Below are positions 50,040 to 61,243 of a DNA stretch of 64,000 bases, one piece after another. Under the pieces are notes generated by a model. The model was given only the letters and a program-made list of their open reading frames with translations, made no database searches and was not told the DNA's origin. Source of the stretch: Pseudoscleropodium purum (lineage: Eukaryota > Streptophyta > Bryopsida > Hypnales > Brachytheciaceae); assembly GCA_963969395.1 (NCBI GenBank), contig OZ017801.1, positions 15,815,611 through 15,879,610 of the forward strand, written 5' to 3'. The first letter of the stretch is position 1, and every line of letters starts with the position of its first letter. Position numbers and translations under genes: made by a program.

Positions 50040-50420
50040 CCCTTGCAACAATATTGCATCAAAATTGATGTAATTTTTCTACTACGCAGTATTGATGCGG
50101 TACACAAAGTATAGCTACTCAATATTGGAAAATTAGGTATTGATGTAGTACAAATTGTATAGCTATTTAATTCTAAGAAATTGGTTGTTGTTGCAATATT
50201 GCAACAATTAAAATTGTTGCAGTACTTGTACAATGCTACTTCTTTACAATATTGATGCAATAATAAAAATATACATAAACAATATTGAAGAATTTGGTAT
50301 TATTGCCATATTGATTGCAACAAAAAATTTAACTAAAAATTATTTTAAATACACATTGCAATTGTACAATTTAAAATAACAAATTTGTATTGAAACAATA
50401 TTACACAAGTATTGTAAGAA
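50040..50420. repeat. Cluster of CAATATTG palindromic words
   Basis: CAATATTG or CAATATTA/GCAATATTGC occurs at least six times (near 50049, 50139, 50194, 50246, 50280, 50397). Within it a roughly 54-bp unit is duplicated: GTATTGATGCGGTACACAAA..ATAGCTACT, then GTATTGATGTAGTACAAATT..ATAGCTATT. A second looser cluster of the same word lies at 51,820-51,980. Confidence 0.6.
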
Positions 50421-50481
50421 AATAGGGTTTGGGCACTTTTGCTTTGAAATGTGGAAGGTCCATTCTTTGAAGATGGAGAAG

Positions 50482-50515
50482 ACTCATTCTTCACCTTTGG
50501 AGGTGAAGAATGAGT
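50482..50515. repeat. Perfect 15-bp hairpin
   Basis: ACTCATTCTTCACCT (50482-50496) and AGGTGAAGAATGAGT (50501-50515) are exact reverse complements around a TTGG loop. No gene adjoins it. Confidence 0.85.
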
Positions 50516-50778
50516 GGATGTCAAGGTGTTGCCCTCCCAAATTTTATTCAGTAGATATTTGTAAATTACAATTATATTTTACTAATTAACCCTTATATTA
50601 TGACTACTTCTATACATTTGAGCATGATGGTTTAATTGGTTTTCCAAATCTAATTATAATTTTGAAAAATTTGATGTATACATTTTTTTTTATTAGACTT
50701 CATTGTGAGGTTGCAAGACTTTTTGGAGGGTGTTGTGCAATGATTTTTTTTTAAACTTAATCATTTACAATTTGGTAT

Positions 50779-51146
50779 TTATAAACTCAGCAAACTTTGG
50801 CGCCCATTTTGGAATAGTAAAATAACTTTTTTCTTAAAACTTTAATCTTAAGAAAGTTGTGAAATTAAGGTAACTTTCATTTTCAACTATCCATTTCAGA
50901 TTTTTGGTATTTTGATAAAAAGTTATGGGTAAAGTTTTGAGAGTGGTTGAAAATGACATTTTTTTGGATATTTTCAAACACCCTCTCTGAATTTTATACA
51001 TAACTCTTAATTGAAATATCAAAATCTAAAACAAATTTTTGGAAATGAAAGTTAATTTAATTTCACAACTTTTTCTAGTCCAAAGTTTTCTGAAAAAAGT
51101 TGTTTTAATATGCCAAAATGGCTTCCAATGTTTGTTGATTTTACAA
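50779..51146. mobile_element. Long foldback (inverted-repeat) element, copy 2
   Basis: Two arms of about 180 bp pair almost end to end. The outer part is AAACTCAGCAAACTTTGG against CCAATGTTTGTTGATTTT. The middle part is AAAGTTGTGAAATTAA against TTAATTTCACAACTTT. Near the loop, GAGAGTGGTTGAAAAT pairs with ATTTTCAAACACCCTCTC. The loop is only about 15 nt, centred near 50,962. It shares AAAAGTTATGG and the order of blocks with the foldback at 24,311. No ORF. Confidence 0.85.
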
Positions 51147-51236
51147 ATCAAACAAAGAAGAATTCAAGAAAACTAGCTGAATACTATTCTACATTTCACT
51201 TGTTCATTGGATATGTATTATGGTGTAAGTTAGTGG

Positions 51237-51639
51237 TAAGGTAGAAGCACCAATAAGCAATCAAATAAGCAATTTGGGAGCAGATCTTGTGTAGTATGAG
51301 TTGGTGGATATTTTTCCCATATAGGAAGATAGGAAATACGAGGATTACTAAATTTTTAGATTTTTATTCAGAAAATTGAAATTACAATGCATTTTGGGAG
51401 GCAAAAGAACTCTTGACCTACAAGCAATGTCTAGAGTCTTCTAATTCCGATCATTCTAGATGGTACTTTCTTGCTCATTACTACAGGTAACGTGTTATAA
51501 CCTTATTGGTTGCAAACTTGAAAAGGATAGAAAAAACAAATTTCAAGCTTCAAAACTGCCAAATCCAACCTAAGGTTGAAATTACCACCCCTTCCACGTT
51601 GGGTACTGGGTGTGGTTGGTAATTGGTGCCTCCACTTTA
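51237..51639. mobile_element. TIR element GGTGGAGGCACCAATAAC, copy 2
   Basis: A left end TAAGGTAGAAGCACCAATAA and a right end AATTGGTGCCTCCACTTTA bound a 403-bp unit. The interior runs antiparallel to the 43,362 copy: CTTGTGTAGTATGAGTTG, GGAGGCAAAAGAACTCTTGA and ATGTCTAGAGTCTTCTAATT. No coding capacity. Confidence 0.78.
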
Positions 51640-52224
51640 GAGACCTTGGGCCTTAATCATGAGGTGCAGGTGCAAACCTCATGGGCAGCGCCATGTCTGC
51701 GTAGCAAGTTGCTTGCCTAGGTGGCGGGCAGAGAAATTTTTAAAAATTTTAATTTAAAAAATTAGGTTTGATGTATTCTTTCTGTATTGACTAATATAGA
51801 ATTCTTAGTTCTAAAACAATATTGTGCAATGAACATTGCAATACTAAAATATGAAATGCTTGGCAATATTAATTTAGCTCTAATTGAAAATTGCATGTAG
51901 TAATCTCCTTATTAGTACTGCAACAATATTAATTTAGAATTATATTGTGTAAACATTGAGAAAGTATTGAATGTATATTGTAATAGTAATGTTAGAGACA
52001 CCCCTTTTTTCCAATGAGGTTACATGCAAAATGGACTATACAATGTCAATTTCATCATAGACATCCATATTTGTACTTTTCACAAATCTAAAGGTGTAGA
52101 AAAAGGGGCTACATTATGAGTTAAGATAGACATTGATACCCAATACCAATTGCTAACCTAATACCACCCAAATGTATGATTGTCATTAATTCTAAAGTAG
52201 AAATCTATAACATAACCATATGCC
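51640..52224. other. Intergenic, nothing recognised
   Basis: The first 90 bases are GC-richer (near 51,650-51,730) without any recognised element. The rest is AT-rich with scattered CAATATT words. Confidence 0.35.
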
Positions 52225-53156
52225 TTAACCCCTAAAGGACCAACATGTTGTTTTTTTGGCTATATTGAAATTTTGGGTAGGTTTTTGTGACTAGATATTT
52301 ACATTTTGGAGCTGAAATTTTAATAGAAGGTGGAGACGAGGAATATTTTTCACATGCACTAAATTTCATGACATTTAGAAGTAGGAATCAAAAGTTATGG
52401 CGTAATATGTTACTTTTTTTCATAATTGGGCACTTTGGGCAGATAAAAAAATCACTTTTTTCATAAATAAAAATTTGAAATTTATTTTCTTAATTTATAT
52501 ATACAAGAAAAGCTTTGAATCATCCCATTCAATCAATGAGTAAAAAATTATGAGGAATTTTAGTTTGTAGGCAGTTATGGATTGTCTACTATATAAAAAA
52601 AAAACTTTGAAGTTGTTTATTTAAATCAATTTTCAATATTTTTGGAAAAAAATAAAATCCTAGGATGTATATTGTTTATCACAACATTACAACCATTGGG
52701 ATTGTCATTTTTCAATTCCATAATTAAATTCTTAAAAATTTAGTATTTTACATGATTCACTACTTCTTTCTACTTACTATTTAATTCCTATATGTTGTAA
52801 TTCCAAATGATTTGAGATTTATCAAGAATGTAGACAACTTGTCTTTAATAAAGAATCCAAAGAAGCACAACCATTTTGGCCATTTTTTCATGCAAATTTG
52901 ACCGTTTGAACCGCAGCTGCCCGGTTTTCAATAAGGTAAAAAAATGAATTATGCAAGTTCAAACTCTAATATCTTACAATCCACATTGTGGATTCTTCTG
53001 AAATTTTTTCCACATCTTTTCCAACTAATTTACTACAAGATCCTATGGTTACATGTGTCCAAAAGTATTTTTCTTCTAAAATTTGATATTTGCACTAGAA
53101 ATGGCAGTTTTGAAGTATTTTTAGTGAAAACATAGTCAAAGAACTTTATGGGTTAA
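52225..53156 (+). mobile_element. TTAA-bounded CCCCTAAAG family, 932-bp reference copy
   Basis: TTAACCCCTAAAGGACC starts at 52225 and ACTTTATGGGTTAA ends at 53156. The terminal nine bases are an inverted match (CCCCTAAAG / CTTTATGGG, one difference) and both ends carry TTAA. It aligns over its first 770 bases with the copy running off the window at 63,229, including GAAATTTTAATAGAAGGTG and AAATTTCATGACATTT. No transposase. A 63-codon frame near the right end (52944-53135) has a counterpart in the 56,544 copy. Confidence 0.8.
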
Positions 53157-53645
53157 CTTCACAATAAGTAAAGTGCTCTACATTTAGGTGTTATTAGTTT
53201 AGCGGTTGGTATTGCATCTGTCTACCGGATAATGCATTTTTGACTATACAATGGAATGGTGACAAATCTGCCTTGAAAACCAGACTTGGCATTATGCATA
53301 CTTACTATACAACATGACCTACAAATAAGCAACCAATGTTTCGAAAAAACCAAGCTGCTAACTTAGTTCAAAGTTAGCTGGTGGTGGAATTGGAAAAAAA
53401 AAACTGGTTGCAATTTGAAAGCACTTGTGAAAATCCAGTGAAAAAATCTGTAAAATTTCTATATAGAGTGAAAAAATAGGGAAAATAAGCAGACCCGGTT
53501 CTTCAAAAACTGGTTCTATACGAGAATTGAAGGAAATTAGCTAGTAACTGAAAACTCAAAAAAATTCCTGCACAACTGAAGGATTCCAATTTGATTTTAC
53601 AACAGCAATCCAACAACGTGGAGCATAAAGAACCAACTGCATCGA

Positions 53646-53873
53646 CAGGGAGGATTGACCACTCTATTGCCCCATGTTTTCCCCTTGTAGAAAATACTGA
53701 AATTTTTTATTTTCCACATATGATCAAATTTGAAAATTCTGAATTCATATTTGCAATGAGAGACCCCAAATTAGCTTGGAGACATGATGAAATACAAAAT
53801 TTAAGTGGCATAAAATAGGAGGCAGTTTTGACATTTACCCTCTGCGAGGCAATAGAGGGGTCAATCCTCCCTG
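53646..53873. mobile_element. 228-bp TIR element with CAGGGAGGATTGACC ends (hAT-like?)
   Basis: CAGGGAGGATTGACCACTCT (53646 on) and its mirror ending GTCAATCCTCCCTG (53873) give TIRs of about 26 bp with one mismatch, including CTCTATTGCC. The CAGGG start is hAT-like, but the flanking 8-mers (TGCATCGA and GCCTTGGG) are not a target duplication, so the superfamily is unproven. The interior is shared with 43,970-44,120. Confidence 0.7.
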
Positions 53874-53945
53874 GCCTTGGGAGAGTGGCAATAGGCAACA
53901 ACAATACTAAACCAGCTCCCAAAACAAGACTTGGAGTATTTAACC

Positions 53946-54447
53946 TCTAAGGTGAAGCCATCCCTAAATTCAATCCTTATGTTATGTGATTTTGCTCATG
54001 GTCTAGAGCACTAAAGTATGTGCACCTAAAAGAGACACTTTCCTAATTGTGACACCTATCTATAATTGTAGATATCTTCTAAGGCAATGCAAACTTTCCC
54101 AGCGTAGAAAGTGATGGAAATCATGAATGGGGATTGTTTGCAAAATATTTTGGTAGTTTGATTCCTGGAATTGAAATTACTTGGAAATTTTGGAAGCCAA
54201 AGGATGGTTTGAATCCGTGACTAATGTCTAGAGTGTTAACCATAACCACTCATTTAAAGACTTCTTCTTGTTCTCACTATGGCATTCAAATCCATGGACA
54301 AGTGTCATGATGAACACTGTAAAAATTGATGGTTAGAAACCAAGAGCTAAAGGTCAAAAAATGAGCCCCACCTTTTGTTGAATTTATAGTACCCTATAGA
54401 TTGTTGATGGGGTTGTGGTTGGTAATTAATGGGTGGCTCCACCTTAA
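53946..54447. mobile_element. TIR element GGTGGAGGC family, copy 3, with tRNA-like core
   Basis: The left end CTAAGGTGAAGCCATCCC and right end GGGTGGCTCCACCTTAA are inverted, and GTTGTGGTTGGTAATTAATG before the right end matches the 51,237 copy. It is about 100 bp longer than the other two. On the minus strand, 54,252-54,200 reads like half a tRNA: GAGTGGTTATGGTTA (A-box-like) and, 35 bases on, GGATTCAAACC (B-box-like). Confidence 0.65.
54206..54251 (-). promoter_or_regulatory. tRNA-like A/B-box pair (possible Pol III promoter or SINE remnant)
   Basis: On the minus strand GAGTGGTTATGG (54251-54240) is followed by ACTCTAGACATTAGTCAC and GGATTCAAACC (54216-54206), one base from the B-box consensus GGTTCRANNCC pattern with an inserted A. 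No acceptor stem closes it, so this is not a functional tRNA gene. The other two family copies have only the ACTCTAGACATT part. Confidence 0.4.
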
Positions 54448-56543
54448 TTCTAGAAAGATGCAACCCCCCTTCTTCTTTTTCCTACAGTCAACAATGAAAT
54501 TATTTGTTGGTTCACTTTGAATCCATAGCATCCTTAATGGTTAAAACCCAAGAAATCACAAAGTAGTTTTTGGAATGAGAAAAATAGAAATGATTCATTT
54601 GGAAAGAAATTGGACATGAATTAGGAAATGGAGGTTATTAACTAATTTGATAGAGAATGAATTGGAGCAATCAAATTTAGAAAATGCAATTGCATGCAAT
54701 AATTATGTGTGTTTAAATGCAAGTAAGTTTGTAGATCTCTATATAATACGAGGAAATACAAGAAAGAACTAGAAAAGATGCATCCTTTCTGCATCTTGGT
54801 GATGTTTGGGGGGGGGAGGGGAGAGCAAACACAATTAGATAGGCACTTTCTTAAAAATTCATTGTAATGAAATATGGTGTATAATAAAATGTATAGCAAT
54901 GTTTTTAGTACTTTCAAGTCTAATAGTCAACAATGTATTTTTTCCAAGTCTCCATCTTCTATTATAGACATTGGCTTCAAATACTCCTATAGAAGTATTG
55001 ATCAATCATGAAAGAAACACAATTGAACTTGTGTCAATTTCAAGTAGAAAATTTTTTTTATGTCCATATCAAATGTTTCTTATATTAAGCATGTATTTTC
55101 ACACATTGAAGGTGTTTTTTTAGTGTTGATTGCTTTGTATGAATAATGAAAGCAATGTCTACTAAATCCATGAATTCTTAAAGTGAGTCTTTTTTGAGGT
55201 TACTAATGTTTGTAATCCTACATTTGTGCATTTTTCATATATTGATGTCAACAACATTGTGTATATTGTCGGAAAACTCTAAATTCTCATTATATCAACT
55301 ATAGATCGTCTTAAGTTTTTGCACACCCACTCTCTATCACTCATTTCTAATTTCATATGGTTGCTTTTTCACTTTGGTTCTTCTATCCTCAATAATCCCA
55401 CATTTGCTAAACATTCTATCTATATTCTTGCTTTGACAAAAACAATTGGGACTTACAAGATTATGGTAACTAAGGTCTTTACAACCCAATAAAACCAAAT
55501 CAACTCAACATAATTTCAATTTAAGTAGTTCTATCTAAAACCAATATCTTTCTAAAATTGAAATTTATGAATTCAAAAAATGCATTTTAAGAGAATCTAA
55601 AATACTCTTTTTACTACCAACAAGATCCCATTAGATTTCTTCACTATAATAATGGATCTATCTTGAACTTTTTATTTTGTTCATTTTAGGTTTATTTACC
55701 TTATATCTAGTGTGCCTTTAAACTTCTTGTTTTCTATTCCTTCCTACATGCCAAATGTGCTTCATAAATAATAAATTAACCAATTACACATGGATTAAAG
55801 CAAAATTCCAACTAACTTTAGATTTGGTGTGTCTCTCCTTGGCATAGACTTAAAACGGTGTACTTAGAGAAAATTTGAAGGGCCTTTGAACACCTCTCAT
55901 CCAATCTAATTGTATATTAGATATGAACCAAGTGGGTGGAGATACCTTTAATGTAGATGCACCTTTGAACATCTCAACTTAGCCATGCCTCTTGTATTGT
56001 GGCAAGTTGTCATCAAGGTTCACATTATGCAAATGTAGTACAAAGTAGGTAGAATGGAGATGCTATTATTCCCTTCCAATCTATTCCAAATGATAATCCT
56101 ACATTAATTTCAACTCATAGGATCAAAGAGTGTGCACGATCTTTTGCCACTTTGGAACTAAATGATAAAAGATCATGTATGCTCTTAGATTATTGTGTTT
56201 AGATGAATACGACAAGTTCTTTTGAACAAAATTGGCCACAAAGTAGGAATAAGGTGTTCCTATCTAAATATAAGTGCACTCTAATCATTACTAATAGCAA
56301 TTGAACATAGTTTCTACTATTAATTGTAAACTATTTTATTAGATCTTAATGGAAAATGAGAGAAGATTCCAACACACTATAGTATATATTATTTAGACAA
56401 CACATGAATACCTTGTAAAATGTTAAAGCATTGTCTTTCTAATTATCTTTCTAATTGTCTTAAAGTGTACCAAAAAATTCTAATTGTCTTGTATAAATTT
56501 TCATTTTTTTATTGTGTACATCTTGTACAATCAATAATTAGGT
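54448..56543. other. Intergenic, nothing recognised
   Basis: AT-rich. A short G-rich run (GGGGGGGGGAGGGGAG) lies near 54,809. Frames at 54,642-54,917 match no family. Confidence 0.4.
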
Positions 56544-57467
56544 TTAACCCCTAAAATTCCTTGACTATGTTTCACCAAAAATGCTCCAAAAGTACCATTT
56601 CTAGTACAAGTATCAAATTTTAGAAAAAAAATGTTTTTGGATGCATGTAATTGTAAGATTTTATAGTAAACTTGTTTGAAAAGATGTAGAAAAATGTTTA
56701 GAAATTTCCACCATGTGGATTGCAAGTTATTAGTGTTTGAATTAACATATTCATTTTTTGGTTCTATAAAAAACTGGAGAGGTGAACTTCACAAGGTCAC
56801 ATTTATATGAAAAAAATGTCTAAAATTGTGATTACTCTTTGGATTCATTCTTCAAGGCAAGTTGGCTACATGCTTGAAAAATTTCAAATCATTTGGAATT
56901 GTACAACATATAGAAAAAAAATAGTGAGAAGACAGAAGCTAGAGAATGATTCAAAACATTAAATTGATAAGAATTTAATTATGGAATTGAAAAATACCAA
57001 TTTCAATGGTTTTAATGTTGTAATAAAAAATTTCGTCCTATTTTTCTATTTTTGTAATTAAATATTAAAAATCGAGTTAAATAAAGGACTTAAAAGTTTA
57101 TTTTTAGAGTAGAAATTCACTAACTCCCCACAAACTAAAATTCTATATAACTTTTGACTCATTAATCAAAATGGAATGATTCAAATCTTTCTATGTATAT
57201 ATAAATCTAAAAAACCAATTTTGTATACTTGTTTATAAAAAAACTGATTTAAAACATTTGCTTAGAATGCATGTACGAGGAAAAATTGCATATTATATAA
57301 TAATTTTTAAACCATGTAGTCAAAATTTATGAAAATTATTGAGTCTTAAAGAAATATTTGGTCCCCATGTTGTGTAAAGATTTCAAAGAAAAAAAAATTC
57401 CATTTGTAGTGAATTTGCCCCAAATCACTATGTTGCTAAAATACATAGCTTGGTCCTTTAGAGGTAA
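56544..57467 (-). mobile_element. TTAA-bounded CCCCTAAAG family, 924-bp copy
   Basis: TTAACCCCTAAAATTCCTTG starts at 56544. The other end GGTCCTTTAGAGGTAAA (about 57467) is slightly decayed. It is inverted relative to the 52,225 copy and co-linear with 19,103 and 37,137. A 64-codon minus-strand frame (56531-56725) translates to a sequence clearly related to that of the 52,225 copy. Confidence 0.78.
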
Positions 57468-59337
57468 ATTGTAGCTTTTGGGTTCAAATGTAGGTGTGGC
57501 ATTTGGGATAGTTATGATTATAATTGCACACAATTTACATCTAAAATTTTTTATACAAGTATTTGAGTTTTTTTTTAGTTTATTAAATTTCTTTAATTTT
57601 GTTAGAAATTGATACCAATTAAAATATGACTCAACATTCTCTTAGTGTATATATTAATGGAAGTTGTATGAATAAACTATTAATTCTCAAAGTGATGATC
57701 ATATGATTATATGTTCACATGGTATATTCTAAACAAAAATCTACATTAGACAATTTGAGTAATATGGTAGTAGCATTATTTTGCAAGTATTTCTAATATT
57801 TGTGCCATCATTTATAGATTAGTATATCTTGATCCCCTCCCAAACATTGAGACATAGTATTTAAAAGTGATCCCATATATAAGAAATTACAATACATCTA
57901 CAATTAAAATAATAATGTGTACATAAAAATGTGAACATATGACCTTAGAATCTATGAGCTCATAAGCTCAAGAGTTTATATTATAAATGCCTTTTATAAT
58001 TATAGGTGTCTATTTTATAGGTACTTATGTTATAGACACTTTCCAATTGTAGTGTATCTATGTTATAAACACCTTCAAATGGTTGTAGGTACATACCTAC
58101 AACTAGGTTTAAGGCTTGTAGATTCACATCTATACTCTCATGATCAAGCATCCACATGATGATGTTAGTATTTGGTGAATTTTCAAGGCCAAGACTTGAA
58201 GAAACTTTATATAAAGAGCATTTTTGAAGCAAGTTCAATTGAAAGACCAAATATCATTCAATAAAAGGTTTTATTACTTTACAATTATGTTCTACCATGT
58301 ATAAAATTGTACAAGGTCCTATACACTTAATGGTAATACTTCAATACAATAACCTCTATTTGACAAAATTAGGCCAAGATATAGAATCAAGTGATTCTAC
58401 CTCTACTATAATTACAAATCTTATCCTCTAAATTCTACAAGACTTTTAATGAATTGCACTATTTGTGGGGTGAAAATTTAGTGTCACTTGCAAATTTATA
58501 CCCTTGTAGAAACCAATACAATACAATAATATTTTAACTTTCACTAATAATTCATTATTTTATAAATAATATTTATTTGATAAATTAATGTCATGTGTAC
58601 AATTAAGATAAGTTTATATAATTAGAAATATGTGAAAGATTTTCATTATTACATTTGATCAAAAATAAAGTTTATAATAATGATAGAATGCACAAAGTAC
58701 CTAAGTATAGGTATCATCTACATTTATAACATGGGTATCCTTTAAATATAGAAGGTACCTATAATATAGGAGTCTAGGCTCGTAGGCTCATGGTCTCAAG
58801 ACCCTAGGCTCACATGCTAGTAAACCTCTTTAGACATGTACAATAGGAAGTCCAAATGCATCGCTTTTGGATAAATGAGTCGATGTGCATTGTTAAAATG
58901 TGCAATTAATGCATTGAAGCACTATTAGAAAAATTGCCACCAAAACAACACCAAATCATCATTTTTCTATTGTTTTAGGCACTAGTGGTGACAATTTGAT
59001 TTAATCAACATATTGATGCAAAGACATTGCCTACTTTCTCTTGTTCAAGATAATAATTTTTTTACCAAATCAACAATAATTCCATAAGTATTATAAATAA
59101 CAATTTGTACATTTTGTATGTACACGTGAATTCAAGCCTGGTGTATTCATCAAGGAAATGAGTGGCAGTGTTGATTGATTTAGAATTTTAAGTTGATTTT
59201 TAAAATTTTATTGTTCAAATCAATAGTTTTGGAACAACAAATTTCAATGTAATTTTGTCTAAGACAACATGACGAAACAAGTGCAAACAACAAACTTCAA
59301 TTGTTTTGGTCACATTTCTTCCAAGTAGTTAAGTAGT
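57468..59337. other. Intergenic, one small palindrome
   Basis: AT-rich DNA. GTTGTAGGTA/TACCTACAAC forms a 22-bp palindrome at 58082-58103 in a stretch where ATAGGTGTCTATNTTATA-like words recur. No gene is recognised. Confidence 0.4.
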
Positions 59338-59783
59338 CTCAACATTGTAGTGGTTTTAGGGTGTCTTTGATAGTCCAATATAACTTGGCCAGACAAATAT
59401 AACTCTAAATTTTCACTACGTGTAATTAGAACTTGAAATTTATAAAGCCTCAACATTATAGTGGTTTTAGGGGTGTCTTTGATAGTCTAATATAACTTGG
59501 CCAACCAAATATAACTCTAAATTTTCACTACTTGTAATTAGAACTTGAAATTTATAAAGCCTCAACATTGTAGTGGTTTTAGGGTGTCTTTGATAGTCCA
59601 ATATAACTTGGCCAACCAAATATAACTCTAAATTTTCACTACTTGTAATTAGAATTTGAAATCTATAAAGCCTCGACATTATAGTGGTTTTAGAGCATCT
59701 TTAATAGTTCAATATAACTTGGCCAGCCAAATATAACTTTTAACTTTTCATTGCTTGTAATTAGAACTTGAAATTTCTATCAT
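59338..59783 (+). repeat. Tandem array, 111-112-bp unit, four copies
   Basis: CTCAACATTGTAGTGGTTTT or a close variant begins units at 59338, 59449, 59561 and 59672. Each continues with GTCTTTGATAGTCCAATATA, ACTTGGCCA, CAAATATAACTCTAAATTTT and TTAGAACTTGAAATTTATAA. Copies 2 and 3 are nearly identical, copy 4 is the most diverged. Confidence 0.92.
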
Positions 59784-61130
59784 TAGAATCACATTCAAAA
59801 GTACTATGAATGAGTACGTGAAAACTCAAATTTAAACAATAGACAAAAAAAATAAACCAATACAAAAGATAGCTAAAAGACAAAAAAATATAGTGCTCTT
59901 GGCAAATCATGGTTACCAAAGCATATTTTGCTCCAAATTTCACCCAATACGTATACAAATTTTTCTATCTATACTAGATATGCTACCTATATTATTTTGG
60001 GCAATGGTTGGCTTGGGGTATCCCTCTTTAGACACACTAATTAGGTTATTTTTGTTGAAAGCCTCCAACGTTTGTCTAATTTGTTCATTTTGATCAACTA
60101 AAAAGATCCTAAAATTTTTTAAAAAAAATTGTGCACCTCAACAAGATCAAGATGTATATTCATATTGAGTTTTGAAGGAAAAAACTAAATTTGTGAATCT
60201 TTTCATAGATGTGAAAAAACCCACTGAATTTTGGAAATTGCAATTTCTATAGTGCACAATTTTTTAAATGTTTTTTTTAATAAAATTAATTATTTTACAT
60301 ATTGGACCACTCTATGTAAGTCACATCCAAAAATGATATTAAAAAAAAATTATTTGATATTCCAAATGTTTGTTTTCAAGAATTTTATGTATTTAGGACA
60401 ACACTAATTTTTTTCACTAAAATATTCATTAAAAAATTATAAATTTTTTTTTTGTGTTGAGTTTTTTTTTCTTGATACATTATAAGTTGAAGCATCTAAA
60501 ACCACATTTTGTGAAACCATAATTTATTACATTTAAAGGATGAAGTTGTTTGATACACTATAGTAGACTAACATTATTGTTAAGACAATGTTTTGGGATA
60601 CCCCAAGTTGACCATTGCCCTTTTAATATTATCAATTTTGTCATAATCCTAGTATTATCGAATAGCTCAATCAAATATTAAGTCTTCAATAAAAAAATAT
60701 TTTTTATTTCATTATCTATTATATTTTAAAATTTGAAATATTAAAATTTAATGAAACATCGTATTTATAAATTTTATAATTTATAGTTTAAAAACTATAG
60801 TTATATTTTAATAAGTTGCAATTTTTAAACTTTATAAATTCACAAATTTAGATTCTATAATTTCAAACAATTAGATGTCATTAATAACATTATAAAGAAC
60901 ATTGAAGTTCTAGTGTTTAAATAACATTGATCCCTCCATCCAAGGTTCAAAAGAAGCTTTCATGCCTCTTTGCACAAACCACTCTGATGATTCATTAGAA
61001 GAGATTGCTAGCCTTTGGCATTGTTGTCATGTTATTGGAAATAATAGTGACACTATTAGATTATTGAATATAATAATAATAATAATAATTTCATTACATT
61101 CATACATATATTAAAAGATATTAATATATG
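59784..61130. other. Intergenic, very AT-rich, with a TAA microsatellite
   Basis: Mostly simple A/T-rich sequence, especially 60,240-60,900. A TAA microsatellite of about seven units lies at 61069-61089. No gene is seen. Confidence 0.45.
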
Positions 61131-61243
61131 ATGTGGCAGAGTCTCGGCCACATCAACAAACAAGTTTCCAACTATTCATGGTGTTCCTATAGTTAAGAAC
61201 TTGCAATCTTCCAAAGGCCTCAAATATCATCTAATGTCTTTCT
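61131..61243 (+). repeat. Dispersed GC-richer repeat, copy 3 (3' fragment)
   Basis: This corresponds to the last part of the copies at 4,758 and 32,995: TGATGTGGC AGAGTCTCG GCCACATCA, then a diverged middle and AAGGCCTCAAATATCATCTAA. Here the stem arms are exact reverse complements. The 5' two-thirds of the repeat is missing. Confidence 0.6.

Noticed and set aside
53186..53240. tRNA-like A-box TAGTTTAGCGGTTGG
   Set aside because: It matches an A-box but no B-box or acceptor-stem pairing follows, so there is no tRNA gene or clear SINE head.
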